Assembly (NCBI GenBank): GCA_033026295.1
Contig: CM065173.1
Span: 15,624,517 to 15,688,516, forward strand
Origin: Channa striata
Lineage: Eukaryota; Chordata; Actinopteri; Anabantiformes; Channidae
DNA: 64,000 bases
Direction of reading: 5' to 3'
The notes beneath the pieces are model-generated. The model worked only from the letters and a program-made list of their open reading frames with translations. It had not been told where the DNA came from and did not search any database. Of this stretch, positions 52,018-64,000 are shown in pieces (position 1 is the first letter of the stretch; each line of letters opens with the position of its first letter). The translations under genes were made by a program, and so were the position numbers.

Positions 52018-54039
52018 ATGATCAGAAAAAAAAATAACTGTCCCCATCTGGCATCCATATGAGGACGCAACTGATAGATTGAGCTGCTTTGAGTCAGGTG
52101 TCAGAGCCTGTGTGGTACAGACCTACTTGATGGAAACACACTTAGGCTCTTGCCAGCAGTAACTTAGAAAATTAAGTCCAGGTTCGTGAAAAATCATCAA
52201 GGAAACCAAAGTCTTCTGTTTGACGGCTTTGTTAGATGTTTTAGATGCCAAAAAAGTCAGAAGAAAGGCGACGAGTACTGAGAATTTACCTGAAACCTAT
52301 CAAAACAGAAACTATGGACTATAAGACATGGGGATCTGTATGTAATAAACAGGATGCTGTGCAGCACTGTTACTCATTTGACATCTTCAACATCTCTCTC
52401 TACCTTTTTTCATTTTCTTCCCCTCTCAGTCCTTCCAAGGAAAAAGCAAAAGTACACTTTCCATTAGTCCAATCCACAGCCAGTGCAAGAGTTGTCTAAT
52501 GTAAAAAGCAGAGGCAGCCGCTGTTGTTAAGCCTTCAGAGAAATTGAAATTACTCAGTATAGCTTTTATTAGGTACATAAACCACAGTGAGTTGGCTTCC
52601 TGGTGTGTCTGACAGAGACTCATAATAATTGTCATAACAAAAAAAGGAGGGATCGGGGGGTATATAAAAGAAGGAAATGCACTGGGGCAGGGCGGCAGAA
52701 TAATGGCAGGGAGGTCAGAGTCCCCTTGTCTCCCAGTAAAAGAGCCACAACCCCTCACTGAACCAGAGCTTTGTGATCCAGTCCCAGAGCGGAAAATGCA
52801 TATCCTGTTTGTAACCGTTAGTCCAACTTTTTTCTGTATCAAACAGAGCCAAAAAAAATTCAAAAATCAAAAAACATGAGTGAGACATTGTGAGGGATTT
52901 TTGTTTCCAGCCTGTTACTGCCTCTTGGCAGTCCAAACAGAGAATTTGGGTTCGGTGGCCAACATTTGAGCTTAACTTGACAAGAACTGAAAGAAAGAAA
53001 TATGTATGTGAGAAACCCAACCATTGTCTCTGAGTTTTCAGGAATTCTGAGAATTTTATGCCTCTTATTCGTGGTCAGAAGCCCTCCGATTTTGATCATT
53101 TTTATCAGCCCGTACATCATGTCTCCCAGATATGCAGATGGCGGTCCCCATCTTGTAAAACTGAGTAATGACTAGCTTGGGTAAGTATTGTTAAGGGACT
53201 GTTACAGCAGGCTCAATGAATTGCACAGCAGGGGCTAATTGAGAGCGAGAGAGAGACTGAGGCATGATTGTTGCATTCTCCAGAGATGGTTTTGTCTGAG
53301 TCCAGGCGAAGGTGAATGTCGCCCCACCTCCGCTGTGATTACCGTTCGTCAAAAGCAGATTACACTTGTGAGTATTACTAGGTTACAGATATTATTTATT
53401 AAAAAGCAACATCACCTGGCAACTGGGTAACTTTTAGGAATAATCAGCCTTCTTATTCATTCACAAGTCATTTCGGATTCTAAAAAGGATCTTAATAATA
53501 GATGAACTTTAGAACAACAGAAAGAAAGGGAGAAAATAACAGCTAACTGTCATGCCAGTTCTGGTTTTTAATAATGTGCTGCAATGATGGGTTATTTTTG
53601 CAGGCTTAAATCAATTAAAGTGTTTTGAGTAATGGATTATCCAGCATTTTACTGTAAGCATATATTCTGGCAATCTATTGAACAATGGCATTTGTATAGA
53701 CATAATTTAATGAACATCTGGTTTTCAGAGGATGCCTAATGATTTCTCATTCATCTTCCTCTAAATGGCTAAAGTGCACGCAATTACGTTTTTAATTAGC
53801 TGTGAATATGTTTCTGTCAATTGGAGTGATTCATCTCTTAAACATGAAATGTGTCACGTGTTTTCAGAAAGACTGTGCTGATTCTGATTTTGGAACAAGT
53901 GCATGTCCTCTGGGTTAAAAGTTAAACTATACGTCTTGCTGAAAAAAAAAAAAAAATTCATCATTCTTGATATTGCTTTGTTCCTGCTTCTGCAAGAGGA
54001 GACAACTGGATGATCTTAAAGCAATATTCATTCTCTCCC
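52018..54039. other. Non-coding, no recognisable feature
   Basis: The 145-codon minus frame at 52426-52863 overlaps other long frames, has no domain and looks like chance. An A-run lies near 53942-53955. Confidence 0.5.
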
Positions 54040-54300
54040 AATTCACAACATAAAATTTTTAATGACAGGATCACAGATATATTTAATCACCGGGCTCCCC
54101 GGCCCAGTCGTTAAACCCTGCTGCCTGCCGAAGCAAATCAAGAAAATCTCCAGGTCCCTAATGAATACTGTTTGGCACTTCCCAGTCTCTGAGACCTCTT
54201 GGACTCACTGCGGTGCTGACAGTCATTTCTCCGGGCCCAATCACTAATTCCTCATTAGAAATGATGAGCTTCTTCATCACCTTTCTTTGGAAAAGGTTAG
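54040..54300. promoter_or_regulatory. Candidate conserved enhancer with homeodomain-type sites
   Basis: Non-repetitive sequence with TTTAATGACAGG, CTAATGAAT (54158-54166) and paired TAATT/CATTAG sites (about 54244-54258) among GC-richer blocks. This composition is typical of developmental enhancers in protocadherin gene deserts, but conservation cannot be tested here. Confidence 0.22.
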
Positions 54301-55090
54301 GCCTGGGTCCAGAGGAGAGATAGGAAGTCCTTCACTCCAGACCTGATGGAAAGCCTCACAGGCCTGCAGCTATTGATTGGGGTCTTCAGGTTGCCTTTCC
54401 ACCAATGTAGGGGTCTGCACTGCAGCATGCTAAGCTGATGTGTAATCAATGACTCATAGCACAGCTGGCCTCTGTGCACAGACCCGTCAAATTATACAGT
54501 AGCCATCCAATATCTGACATAGTGTGTTCTTAAAACTGCCTTCCGGAAGGATGACACACGCACGCACACACACAGGTAAATACATTTTGCACAGCAGACA
54601 AGCTGAACAGCGTACAAGGATGTGCCCACATGTGCAAAACCTTGCTCACACACATGCAAACCCAGACACGCAGAAAACAACCAGCCCTGGGTCCTGCAGG
54701 GCTACTTTGATTTTTTTTATTTATTTATTTTTTATGTTTATCATCTCAAATACTCTGTGAAAAAAAATATACAAGTTATAAAACATAATCCCTTTTCGAA
54801 ATTGTTGCCTTTGGAGTCTTGCAAGCCCCAGCTCTGAGACGTGGCCTATCCGTGCACTTAGCCGGGCAGCAGCTCCAACGTGCCCTCCTCCTCTTCTTCA
54901 TGGAGCTTAATGATATGCACAAGCACACTCCGGGGCCAGCTTCCCAGAGCATTTAATCCACAGAGATATGATACTATGCTGGATGTTGTGTCATCCATCA
55001 CAATCTCTCTTCTCTTTCCTCTTCTTTCTCCCTCCCTCTCTCCCTTTATACTATCATACCATCCTCACATTGTTTGATTAGGTCCTCTGT
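54301..55090. other. Non-coding, no recognisable feature
   Basis: Includes small CA-rich bits near 54554-54575 and an AT-rich T-run near 54712-54735. Confidence 0.5.
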
Positions 55091-55120
55091 TATCTATCTA
55101 TTTATCTGTCTGTCTGTCTC
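55091..55120. repeat. TATC/TGTC microsatellite
   Basis: Imperfect tetranucleotide array ending in three TGTC units. Confidence 0.88.
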
Positions 55121-57599
55121 ACCTACCTGCTTTTAATTGATGGAGTAATCGCACTCCTTTGAAACTTTAAATTAAACGCTTTGCCAAAAGTACTTTTGTT
55201 GTTTCACTTCTCCTGTGTCTTTGCTGCTAAGTGCTCGTTGTTGTGGTGTTGCTGAACTAAGCTCCCTGGAGATATTTTCTCAGTCCGATAGTGTATTTAG
55301 TTCTGTTGCATCTTTAAGTTTGATTTCCCGTTTTTCAAGGATTCAGTCTGTGTGTGCTGTTCCTTTCTTTTCCTGCTCAGCCTTTGCTGGACATTGCTGT
55401 TGATTATAGCACTTTATTTCTTCTTGCGTCCAGTTTCTCTTCTTGTGTCTTACGAATAAATATCGCTGCTGTTATTGGAAATGCAAAGAATTACATTCTT
55501 TTGCTTTGGAGAAGGTGTGTGTGGTGTTTTGTCGAGCACAACACATGAAAGCTTTCGTATTATTTAATACTTTGTATTGAAAAGGAGGATCAAAACATAT
55601 GTTGACATGTATGAAAATGTCACAGATTGAAGGCTTTGAGTTATTGGTTTTATAAATCACAAAATGTGCATTAGCGTATTGCTGCAAAACGTTACTGCAT
55701 TTATCAATATAAATTCTCTAGATCAATATTGTTAAGTCAACACATGCCCATCAATGCAATTCTTTATCCATTACACGGTCCATTACGTTGTCCCTACGGC
55801 TTCCCGACAAGCCATTAGGTAACAAAATCTCACAAAGGAAACACTATCTTTCACATCTCGGGGCGGTCAGTTTGGAGCCTTCAGCGGGTTAGTTTGCTCC
55901 ACCTTCCTCTGGGTTTTACTGTGTCGTAGGGAAGACAAATGGATAGCCATTAGTAGTGTATTAATTACATGTATAAAAGTACTTTGTTCATCAATCAAGC
56001 AATTTTCCCTCCACTTGTCAAGTGTAATTTGGTGACAGTGAACAAAACCTGGAAGGTCCGTTTGGTTCTGGTCTCTGCTGTGTGGTGACGACACGCGCTG
56101 AATGCATCCACCTCTTGTTTCTTGCACAGAGGCACAACGTGGTGCCAACCTGCTGAGCAAAGGTTCACAACTACACCTCGAACAGAACAGATGCAAATTA
56201 CAATGTCACCCTAGATTAATTGCAAAGATCACTGAAAGACTAATGATTACCCGTGTCATGATGCATAGATGCACAGACACAGCGAATCAAGCACATTTTA
56301 GTTGGTAGCATATACAATTATCTGTTCTTTTCTGCAAGAACGAATGTCAAAGGAGCAACGCTTTGAAATCCAGATACTACAAATGATTAGAAAGTGTAGA
56401 CGTTGAGCCATGACTACAGAATAATTGGACACTTACGGGGAAGTTTTTCTGAGCTTTTGTTACGTTTAATCCCATTACTCCCTAAACGTTTTGTGCTTTA
56501 CACTACAGCACTGTACAGTACAATGTTTGTGGAGCACAATCTGAAGTAATGCACGTACAGAATTTCTGCCTTTTAAATATATAGTAAGACATAGTAGAAG
56601 CATCATAATATTTGTGACATCATACATAACTCAACACATTCTCTGGAAACACATCTAACACGACGCCACAGATAATTACATGCTAAACTGTTTTAAATTG
56701 CACGGATGTGTCTGTGTGCTGCTACCGTAAAGCCATTGTCACTATTGTTTTGACTTTGTAGAATAGGACAAGTTCATAAAGATGTGCAGTAGGACTGAAT
56801 ATTGTCCCCAACATTCTCTTCATTCATGCATGATCTCATAAAACCTGACTATAAATTTATGTAACATTTTCACATCCATGGTATTTTATTATTTTATGGC
56901 ATTCTTGTATGTATAATTTAGGTTCTGCTCTCCAACAATGGCGTCATTTTTTCTTAAATGTGGTTGCATTTAGGCTTGTTGCATGAAACACTTTGCAGAA
57001 TTGTGAGCAGTATATTGGATTGTCTCTTCTGGGATATGAGAAATGCTGGTGTAGGCCCTGCGGCATGGGTATGACAACAGAGGTAAGAACAAACATTTTT
57101 GCCTCCTCTGAGCCTCTGCACTGCATCCTTGGCCAGTTTAGTGTGCACAGAGCCCTCTGCGAATTCGCTGTGTGATACCATTGACACAGATTATGGATTT
57201 TACCTGCTTAAAAATATGCTATGTGGGAGCGTGGAAATGTCAGGGAAGGCACCCAGGCTCTGAGATTTACTGGGAATTTATAGATCACCAAATGCCGCTC
57301 TCTAAGGAGAAAGACGAGGAAAGTCCATGCAAGAGGCTCGTCAGAATAGAACCACTGTTTCCTATTTCACCCCGAGCAGGAACTGATATCTGGCAAATTT
57401 GCATATACATGTATTTGCACAGATCCAATCAAACGTCAAGGTGCCGACACAATTCCGGGATTCAAAGCAGAATACCAACCAGTGTTTCAGCTGTAACTAA
57501 TACCCATAGCCCAAGGAAGCGGAGGGGAGCGTGCTTTATCTTCGGAACAGATAACATTTAAACCACAGAGGAGTTTTAAGCAGACGGTATATAGCAGCA
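55121..57599. other. Non-coding, no recognisable gene
   Basis: The 129-codon frame at 57172-57561 has no recognisable domain and no splice context. Confidence 0.5.
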
Positions 57600-58440
57600 C
57601 AGGTCAGGTCACTTGTTCTTGTTACAGCTGGAGTGTGTCAAGCAAGCAGAATGGATTACGGCTGGACAAGCTACGCTGTCGTGTACCACCCGGTTCAACA
57701 GGGCATCTGTTTATGCAAAGTGCTGATTAATTAATTATTTGTAGAAAGCGTTGTGTGTCTGTGCGGTGTACTGTATGCCTGACAAACAGGTAGATGTGCG
57801 ACTCATGCAGGTTCGGCTCAGAGGTACCTGGTACAGTCTGTGGTCCCTGTGAGATAAGACGTGATGCTGACCACCATTCGCATCGCTGCATAGAAAATGC
57901 CAGACTCCCAACGACTTTCTAGGATTTTCTTGGAGTATATCAGTCGCCGCTGGCCACATACTTTACAACCAAAATGCATTCCCCTATTAAAATTAGACAA
58001 AATCAAGTGTAATGATTGTCTGAATTCTATTTTTTTTTTTCCCCAGACATACAGTTAATGAAAGTAAGGAAACAGTGCAGGAAGGGAAATGGAACAGAGG
58101 TGAGTGAAAGAATGTATTAAAGCCTGAATGGAGAGATAGAGGGAAAATATTCCTCATTCGTAGCCTTCAGAATGTGTTATTAGGGAATGATTTCAACAGG
58201 CTCTTAGTAGCTCTCATTAGATGGTGTATCAAACCAGAACAAAACTCACTTCTCCTAACTATGTGGAGGAAGTGGATTGGAAAATTAAATGGGGAGAGGA
58301 GAGTGAGGGAGCAGCCTCTGCCACGCTCTTGTCACCGTGCCCCTGCTCCCACTAACAAGTCAGCTCAGTCGACTCGCGCTGAAAGTCATTCACATGGTCT
58401 TTAATTTCACTTCATTGATTGGAATTTAAAGCCCCAGAAA
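57600..58440. other. Non-coding stretch with two candidate conserved elements
   Basis: 57600-57745 holds TTTATGCAAAG close to ATTAATTAATTAT (57726-57738). 58150-58440 holds several ATTAG/TTAAT words in unique, less AT-rich sequence. No gene is seen. Confidence 0.35.
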
Positions 58441-59891
58441 TATAGCAAGGAAGACATTAAGATTATCTATTCCCTAAACCGTGTGCTGAACATTTGTTTT
58501 TAAATTGTGGTACAGTATGGCTGAAGCCTCGTCTTTTGAGTTTGCGGCCCGAAAACTTCACCAACTTTACAAAACCAAGCGTGCACTTGCCATTGGATAC
58601 TATACGAGTGGTTGTGGTTTCCAAAGAAGTATATATTTATATACTGCATGCTGTGGATCAATAACAGTAACATTTCATTAATCTTGACATGCTGTTCTTG
58701 CTTGATGCCAGATGCTGGGGACACAAGCTGTCGAAACAATAGACATGCTCTCAGTGCTTACTTTCCCCTTTCCCATTTTTCTTTGTTTGCACTTCCAAAG
58801 ACAGCATTACATCTGTCAGCAAGATATGATTTACATAAACATCAAACTATTCTTCTGAGTATCTGTCAGAGAAACTCTTGAGACTTGCAAAATATTAGCA
58901 TTTCAAGGCTGCATTTACACTATGTTCATATCTATTTTGCATATACTATTTTTGTGTGTTTTTAATTTACAGTTATATGGCTGCTTATGTCTTATGTTAT
59001 GACTAAAGTATTGAGGTTTTAGGCACAGGATTACTTGTTCATTATACAGCAATAACATCAGTTTTAAGTTTGTGGAAACAAACAGATACCTCCTTAATTA
59101 CAAACAGTCCATAACGGTCTAGTTTGGTAAGATGGAGGAAAAACATTCACAATCGTGCTGCATAATGGTGGTGATAAGAAAATCAATAGAGAAAAAACAA
59201 ATAAAAACAGCAGTCTGATTCACCTCACTCAGCGACTGTATGCAATCACATCTTGAAACTTTCGCCACTGATTGTATATCACTCATGTTAGTCCGACGGC
59301 TTCTACGCGATGGAATTGCTATTAATGATAACTGTATGGAAAGATCATAATGTTTGTCTACAGTAAGTATTTTTGAGTGTGTGCTTGTGTTGATTTCCCG
59401 TGGACGTGTGCGCGCTTGTGTGGAAGCCTGTGCTTTATGGGCGCCGAGTGTTACCTTTGAAAAAGACAAAAGTGGCACTTCTGATACCATTTGCATGATT
59501 AGTTGTTACTGCTAAATGGGGCTGAGCACTGGCCTGAAATTATAGTTGTATAGAGAGAAGCAAATGACCAGCTTGATTGATTTTTTTTTTCAACACCCAG
59601 GGAAGATGAATCCCAATAACACAACTTGTATTTCTGAAAGCAGCTCATCTGTGCCTGTTTTGAGCAGCTTAGTTCTTTTGGTTGTTGTTATTTAGATCCA
59701 CTTCAATACTCCTCAATCTTTCTTTTATTGGTTGTTGTCCAAGGCGTAAACAATAAAATCAGCGCTAATATTTCAACTTAAGCCATTTTTTTCCTGTCAA
59801 CTAAAGTTTTGTCAAAGGTTAGAATGTGCATATCCCATGATTATTACTGAAGCTATGAGCACATGCAGCCCCTGCACTGACCATATGCAGA
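58441..59891. other. Non-coding, no recognisable feature
   Basis: AT-rich unique sequence. Confidence 0.5.
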
Positions 59892-59903
59892 CCCCCCCCC
59901 CCC
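59892..59903. repeat. C12 homopolymer
   Basis: Twelve C in a row; the length is uncertain because such runs are error-prone. Confidence 0.95.
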
Positions 59904-62900
59904 GAGCTTCACAGTATTTCTTGAACATTACACTTTAGGCACTGTATGTATAAATATTGCCTTTATATGTGGTATTTTACTTCGCTGAAGTGCGTGGATC
60001 AATACTCTATGAATTTCATTCTATGAAATAAAGCATCTTAGCTTCAGGAATAGCCTGTGACCTGTGGTGCTGACAATCTCATTTTTGCCTTCAGCCCTCT
60101 TCAAAACTCCCAGTTTGAAGTATAAAATGCATCTTAACAAGACACCGGTGTGTCCAGTGTCAGAGTTTTGTGAAAAAATAATACAATTGTTGGACACAAA
60201 TGTAATCTGCAGGTGTGTGGGCATTGTGTGTATTCCTTCATCTCTCTGCAGTGTTCAGACTAATATGTCAGTACATTGGATAATAAACTCCTGCTGCCAC
60301 CGTCAGTAGTGGATTGATTGGGCTTTGCATTGCTCCATTTTAGTCAAATGAAGAGTGACCGTAAAGACATTGCAGGTTCAAACTTTGCTTTGTTATTTGA
60401 ATAACACGCTGTGGTGAACTCTTCTCTTAAACCCTTTCCGCGGCTGACCACTGCACACGTACCTTAAAATGAAGTTTAGGAGGTGTAACAGTTCACAGAC
60501 AGCCGCTGGCATGCCTGTGATGTATTTTTGACTAACACCAACTATACACAGACTACATAATTGGCTGCTTTGCATTTTACGGACGTGTTCGACTTTTTCT
60601 CTATTTCGAGCTGACATCGTCGGCTGCCTTTTTGTGTTGGGTTTTTTAAAATGCTGAGCATGTGCGGAGAACATTGCACTCAACTCTAAACATTGCACTG
60701 CCTGCAGTGAAAGTGTTCAACTAAGCAGTATGACCTCTGATTACTGAGATTCACTCCTCTGAACTGATGTGCCATATTTTCTGCAGCTATGAATGAAATA
60801 CCTTCAATTTTGGAAAAATGCAACAAAAAAGACTTTAGATGGCTTTAATGCTATTTTAAATCTCCCAGTGTGTACACTGAATATCATCCAAATACTTTTA
60901 TTATCTGAACCATGATTGAAAATAATAAAGCAGACAATGAAAAACTGCATAAAATGATTCTAGATGTCATCTCAGGAACCGGTGTTAATGTAAAGCAAAA
61001 TATTATTAACTTAATTGGTTCATTTACAAATGAAAATGGAAAAGCCCTCAAGGTGTCTCCAGGCTCTAGCAGGTGGACTGTCCATTTTCTTCGAATTAAG
61101 GCCAAGGGCTTTTTGCCCATGATTTCAAAAGCTGTGGGGCAGGAGCTTGTGATTTTAATATTTCTGATATCATGCCCGAGTTGAGAGTTAAGCTCCAGCA
61201 CAGCACAGTTCTGAATGCAAATAGTTTTACTTTGATATGCATTTTGGTGATTTAGTGAAAATTTTACCATAGTAAGTGTGTTTAGGAGTGTTGGGCCACT
61301 AAGAGCCAGGGACAAGCATTCAGAAAAAGCTCCATTTATGCTTGTGGTGCCACTATCAAAAACTTTTTTTAACACCAAAAAACGAACAAAAGCAGGCTCA
61401 GCACACACTGAGTGCTACAGAACTGATGCCTGATGCTAGAGAAGGAAATCAGTTTAAAAAAGGTTTGAAGGACAAATGAACTTCAAAACCTTAGAAAAGA
61501 CTGTAAATACTGCACAGAAATTGTAATTTACAGTTGGCAGATAAAAAAAAGAAGAGATGATTTATTTTAATTTAAAAATTAAAAGTCAATTTTTTTATCT
61601 GGATTAGCGAACACACGAATACTGCTCATCCTTGTCAGCTTATGAATAACATGTACATTGCCATGTTGTCAATAATAAATGTGATTTTTATCATCCAAAA
61701 AAATAACATTTTGCACCTGGTTAAGGAGTCCCGTCTCCATCTGAAGATCACGACTACGAATTGACACCGGACTGCATTAGTCAAAAATAGGATCCACCTC
61801 TCCGACTTTGATGCAGTCTGAATTTCCTGTGACACATGATTTTAGGCCTTATCACCAGCTCAACCTTTCTGAAGTTTCCTTGGAGCAGAGAGGTAATACA
61901 CGTGGTGATGGGTTGGACTATAATCCCTGTGGATACAGTGAATCTACATTGGCAAAAGGACAATAGTAATGATATTCACCTAATCTCCCTTGACAGATTC
62001 AGGACATGCTTTTCATTAACACAAAAGTGGATAAGAGAGCAATAAGCACTGTTTCAGAGTTTACCTAAATCCTTTAAACCTAACTGAGATTCACATTCTG
62101 GTGTCGCCTGTCTCTGTCTGCTTGGGCTTAAGCCAATGCAGGTATCGTATTTACAGAGCTCTTTGACATACTTTTTCGGCCATATTTTTCAAAGGGTGAC
62201 TACAAACAATGGCCGGGACAAAGTTAATTTCACAGATTTCCATGTAAACTACAAAGAGTAGATTTTGTTAAAAATATGAAGAAGACACATGGAAGGAATT
62301 GTTTTGCATCTGTGCTGGTCTTTCAAGTGTCATTCTCAATGCCAGTACAAATGAAAAAAGTAGTTCTTAGAAAATCTTTACTGTTAAGAAGCTGAAAGAA
62401 GTTTCTCTATTTCAGAAGAATCTGATCTTTTCTAATGTGTTTCAATATCTCTGAAATCCCTGAGAATCATAAACATTTGGGGATAAAAACAATCGTAAGC
62501 TGATCTCATTAGATTACGATCATATTTAGTTTAATTAAAGCCCACAGACTGTGGTCCGAACAGCATATCTACTTTGCCAACATCGTTCATTATTTTTTGA
62601 AAAAGATGCATCAAATTGTGCCAAAAATGATGTTTGTTGAGCGCACGTATTTTTCAATTTCTGGTTATCTGATTTTATCAAAAAACATCTTGTTTCTAGA
62701 TGTCTGGAGGAAAGTTAATCGGATGAATCTTAAAAAGCCTATCTGTCTCTTTGTATGTGAAGTGAAATAGTGTCAGTGGAGTTTCTATTCAGATCGCAAA
62801 GGAGGTAAGAAGAGGGAGGATAGCACTTATTTTTCTTTTTAATTAGCTTCATCTGAGGAATTATCCAGCACTAATATAATGGCTCGATTCATCTCCCACA

Positions 62901-63478
62901 CCATCTGGCATGAGAGTGGTGTACCTCTGGAGCTGATTGCTTTCCCCCGGTGCTGTGTAGGGGTAATAGGCTGTTCAAAGGCTGCTCTGGGCTCGGACAG
63001 CTGAGCAGAGGTGGGGCAGGAGCAGCTGGCCTCGGCGCCATCACCTGCTGCCTGTCAGAAATCTTTCAAATATGGTCCATCCACGCCCTAAGTGTATGTA
63101 TCTATGTGTGCCCATGTGTGTGTGTACATACAGGACTTGAGAGTTGACTTCTAACTAATGTTATCTTAAGTCAAGTGGAGACAGAGGGAGCACGCATCAT
63201 TAGGACTTTCTTGAACATCTGGGAGAGACAGGTGACAAATAAGCAGTAGCGTCTGGAGATGGGAGCAGCACTTTGGTTAGTTGCACTTTATCACCTCATG
63301 GCAGATACATCTACCAAAAAAAACGTATTACTGCGTGTTTTAATATTTAACCTGTGTCCTAAGCACCTAATTTGAGTATGTTAATGTCATTCAGGCTTGG
63401 GTTAAAATACTATATGTGTCACAGTGACGGGGGATTCATCTGACAGTCTGACAACATCTGGTTTGCCTGAGTTCTCCG
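59904..63478. other. Non-coding sequence, candidate element near 61.0-61.26 kb
   Basis: No gene supported. The 61.0-61.26 kb part has an ATGCAAAT octamer (61215-61222) and a CTTTGAT TCF/LEF-like word within 20 bases. It overlaps the window's longest minus-strand stop-free frame not explained by a feature (60884-61408), which has no recognisable domain. Confidence 0.4.
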
Positions 63479-63535
63479 ACTACATCCCACAGTGCAGCGC
63501 ACCCGCGGTGTCACCGCATCGCCGACGCCTGTTGA
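63479..63535. promoter_or_regulatory. CpG-rich patch with a ZNF143-like site
   Basis: ACTACATCCCACAGTGCAGC (63479-63498) resembles the ZNF143/Staf site ACTACA..TCCCA..ATGC. About eight CpG lie within some 55 bases, in a CpG-poor window. Such sites mark promoters or loop anchors. No exon can be placed next to it. Confidence 0.25.
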
Positions 63536-64000
63536 GTGTGACCTGCTTTCAGCCTCCAACTTATACACATAATTGAGTTTACTACAACTCAGAGAAAGGT
63601 AATGTGCCTCTCGTTCACTGAATAAAAGCCGACAGCATTTTTACATTAACAGCTGAAAAAGACTGTAGTGACACATGTAACCACATACAGAAGGTATCGC
63701 TCATAGTGACAAATCCACAAAGAATTATCACCCAACACTTTAGTTCCCCTCAGCTTTGCAAAGTGTTGTACCATTATTCAGTTCCTTCTTTCACTTTTAC
63801 TGAAGTGTTTTGGTTCGCTCTGAAAACAACCATCAATCCTGTCTCCAGCAGCGTGATGCTACTGAAAATCCCTCTGTAAGGTTTAATACTGAATTATTAT
63901 TATTGGGACTGATTGAAGTCTCAGGCTTTTCCGTGTGGACTTTGTATGTCCTCCCTCCCTGTGCTTACACGATTGCCCATACATGTAAACGTGATTAGTT
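63536..64000. other. Non-coding, no recognisable feature
   Basis: End of the window with no supported gene. Confidence 0.5.

Noticed and set aside
52426..52863. 145-codon minus frame
   Set aside because: Overlaps two other frames on the same strand and matches nothing recognisable.
57172..57561. 129-codon + frame
   Set aside because: No known motif; Kozak and splice context are absent. A conservation test could reopen it.
13860..61222. Scattered octamer ATGCAAAT words (for example 13860, 14545, 17044, 61215)
   Set aside because: Number is compatible with chance in AT-rich DNA; only the 61.2 kb site has a neighbouring motif worth noting.

Overview
The window looks like a gene-poor stretch of a teleost (probably percomorph) nuclear genome. 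It is AT-rich and CpG-poor. It has vertebrate-style splice and poly(A) signals, many CA/GT and tetranucleotide microsatellites, tRNA-derived SINEs, relics of fish-type LINEs and a MITE-like DNA transposon. Nothing bacterial, plasmid or phage-like was seen: there are no operons, Shine-Dalgarno sites or CRISPR arrays.

Only one protein-coding piece can be supported. It is the last coding exon of a delta-1 protocadherin (pcdh1/7/9/11 family; most likely pcdh7) on the + strand at about 3690-4153. It carries the cytoplasmic GHSD-CWMP motif and a delta-1-type C-terminus. Bases 1-3689 are the end of the intron before it. The exon is followed by a likely long 3'UTR reaching about 8.0 kb, where an ATTAAA signal is followed by GU-rich sequence. 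The ectodomain exons lie outside the window, upstream.

From about 8 kb to 64 kb no gene is recognisable, which fits the large gene deserts known around delta-1 protocadherins. The recognisable content is repeats. There are four copies of a tRNA-derived fish SINE (8.4, 33.8, 37.7 and 38.3 kb; the last two are tail to tail). A decayed non-LTR retrotransposon 3' end with a C-terminal nuclease-like domain lies at 20.4-21.0 kb. An old long interspersed repeat (22.9-25.1 kb) is interrupted by a 636-bp MITE with about 30-bp terminal inverted repeats and a TTA duplication. A decayed L2-type reverse-transcriptase fragment lies on the - strand at 27.5-27.8 kb. A possible hAT-like MITE is at 39.3-39.6 kb. 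Microsatellites include about 34 units of TATC at 12.7 kb.

Several non-repetitive stretches with clustered homeodomain-type sites (35.1, 43.3, 54.1, 57.6, 58.2 and 61.0 kb) are candidate conserved enhancers. A small CpG-rich patch with a ZNF143-like site lies at 63.5 kb. These are hypotheses needing alignment to other fish. I did not find evidence for a novel biological system; the best structural observation is the nested MITE insertion.
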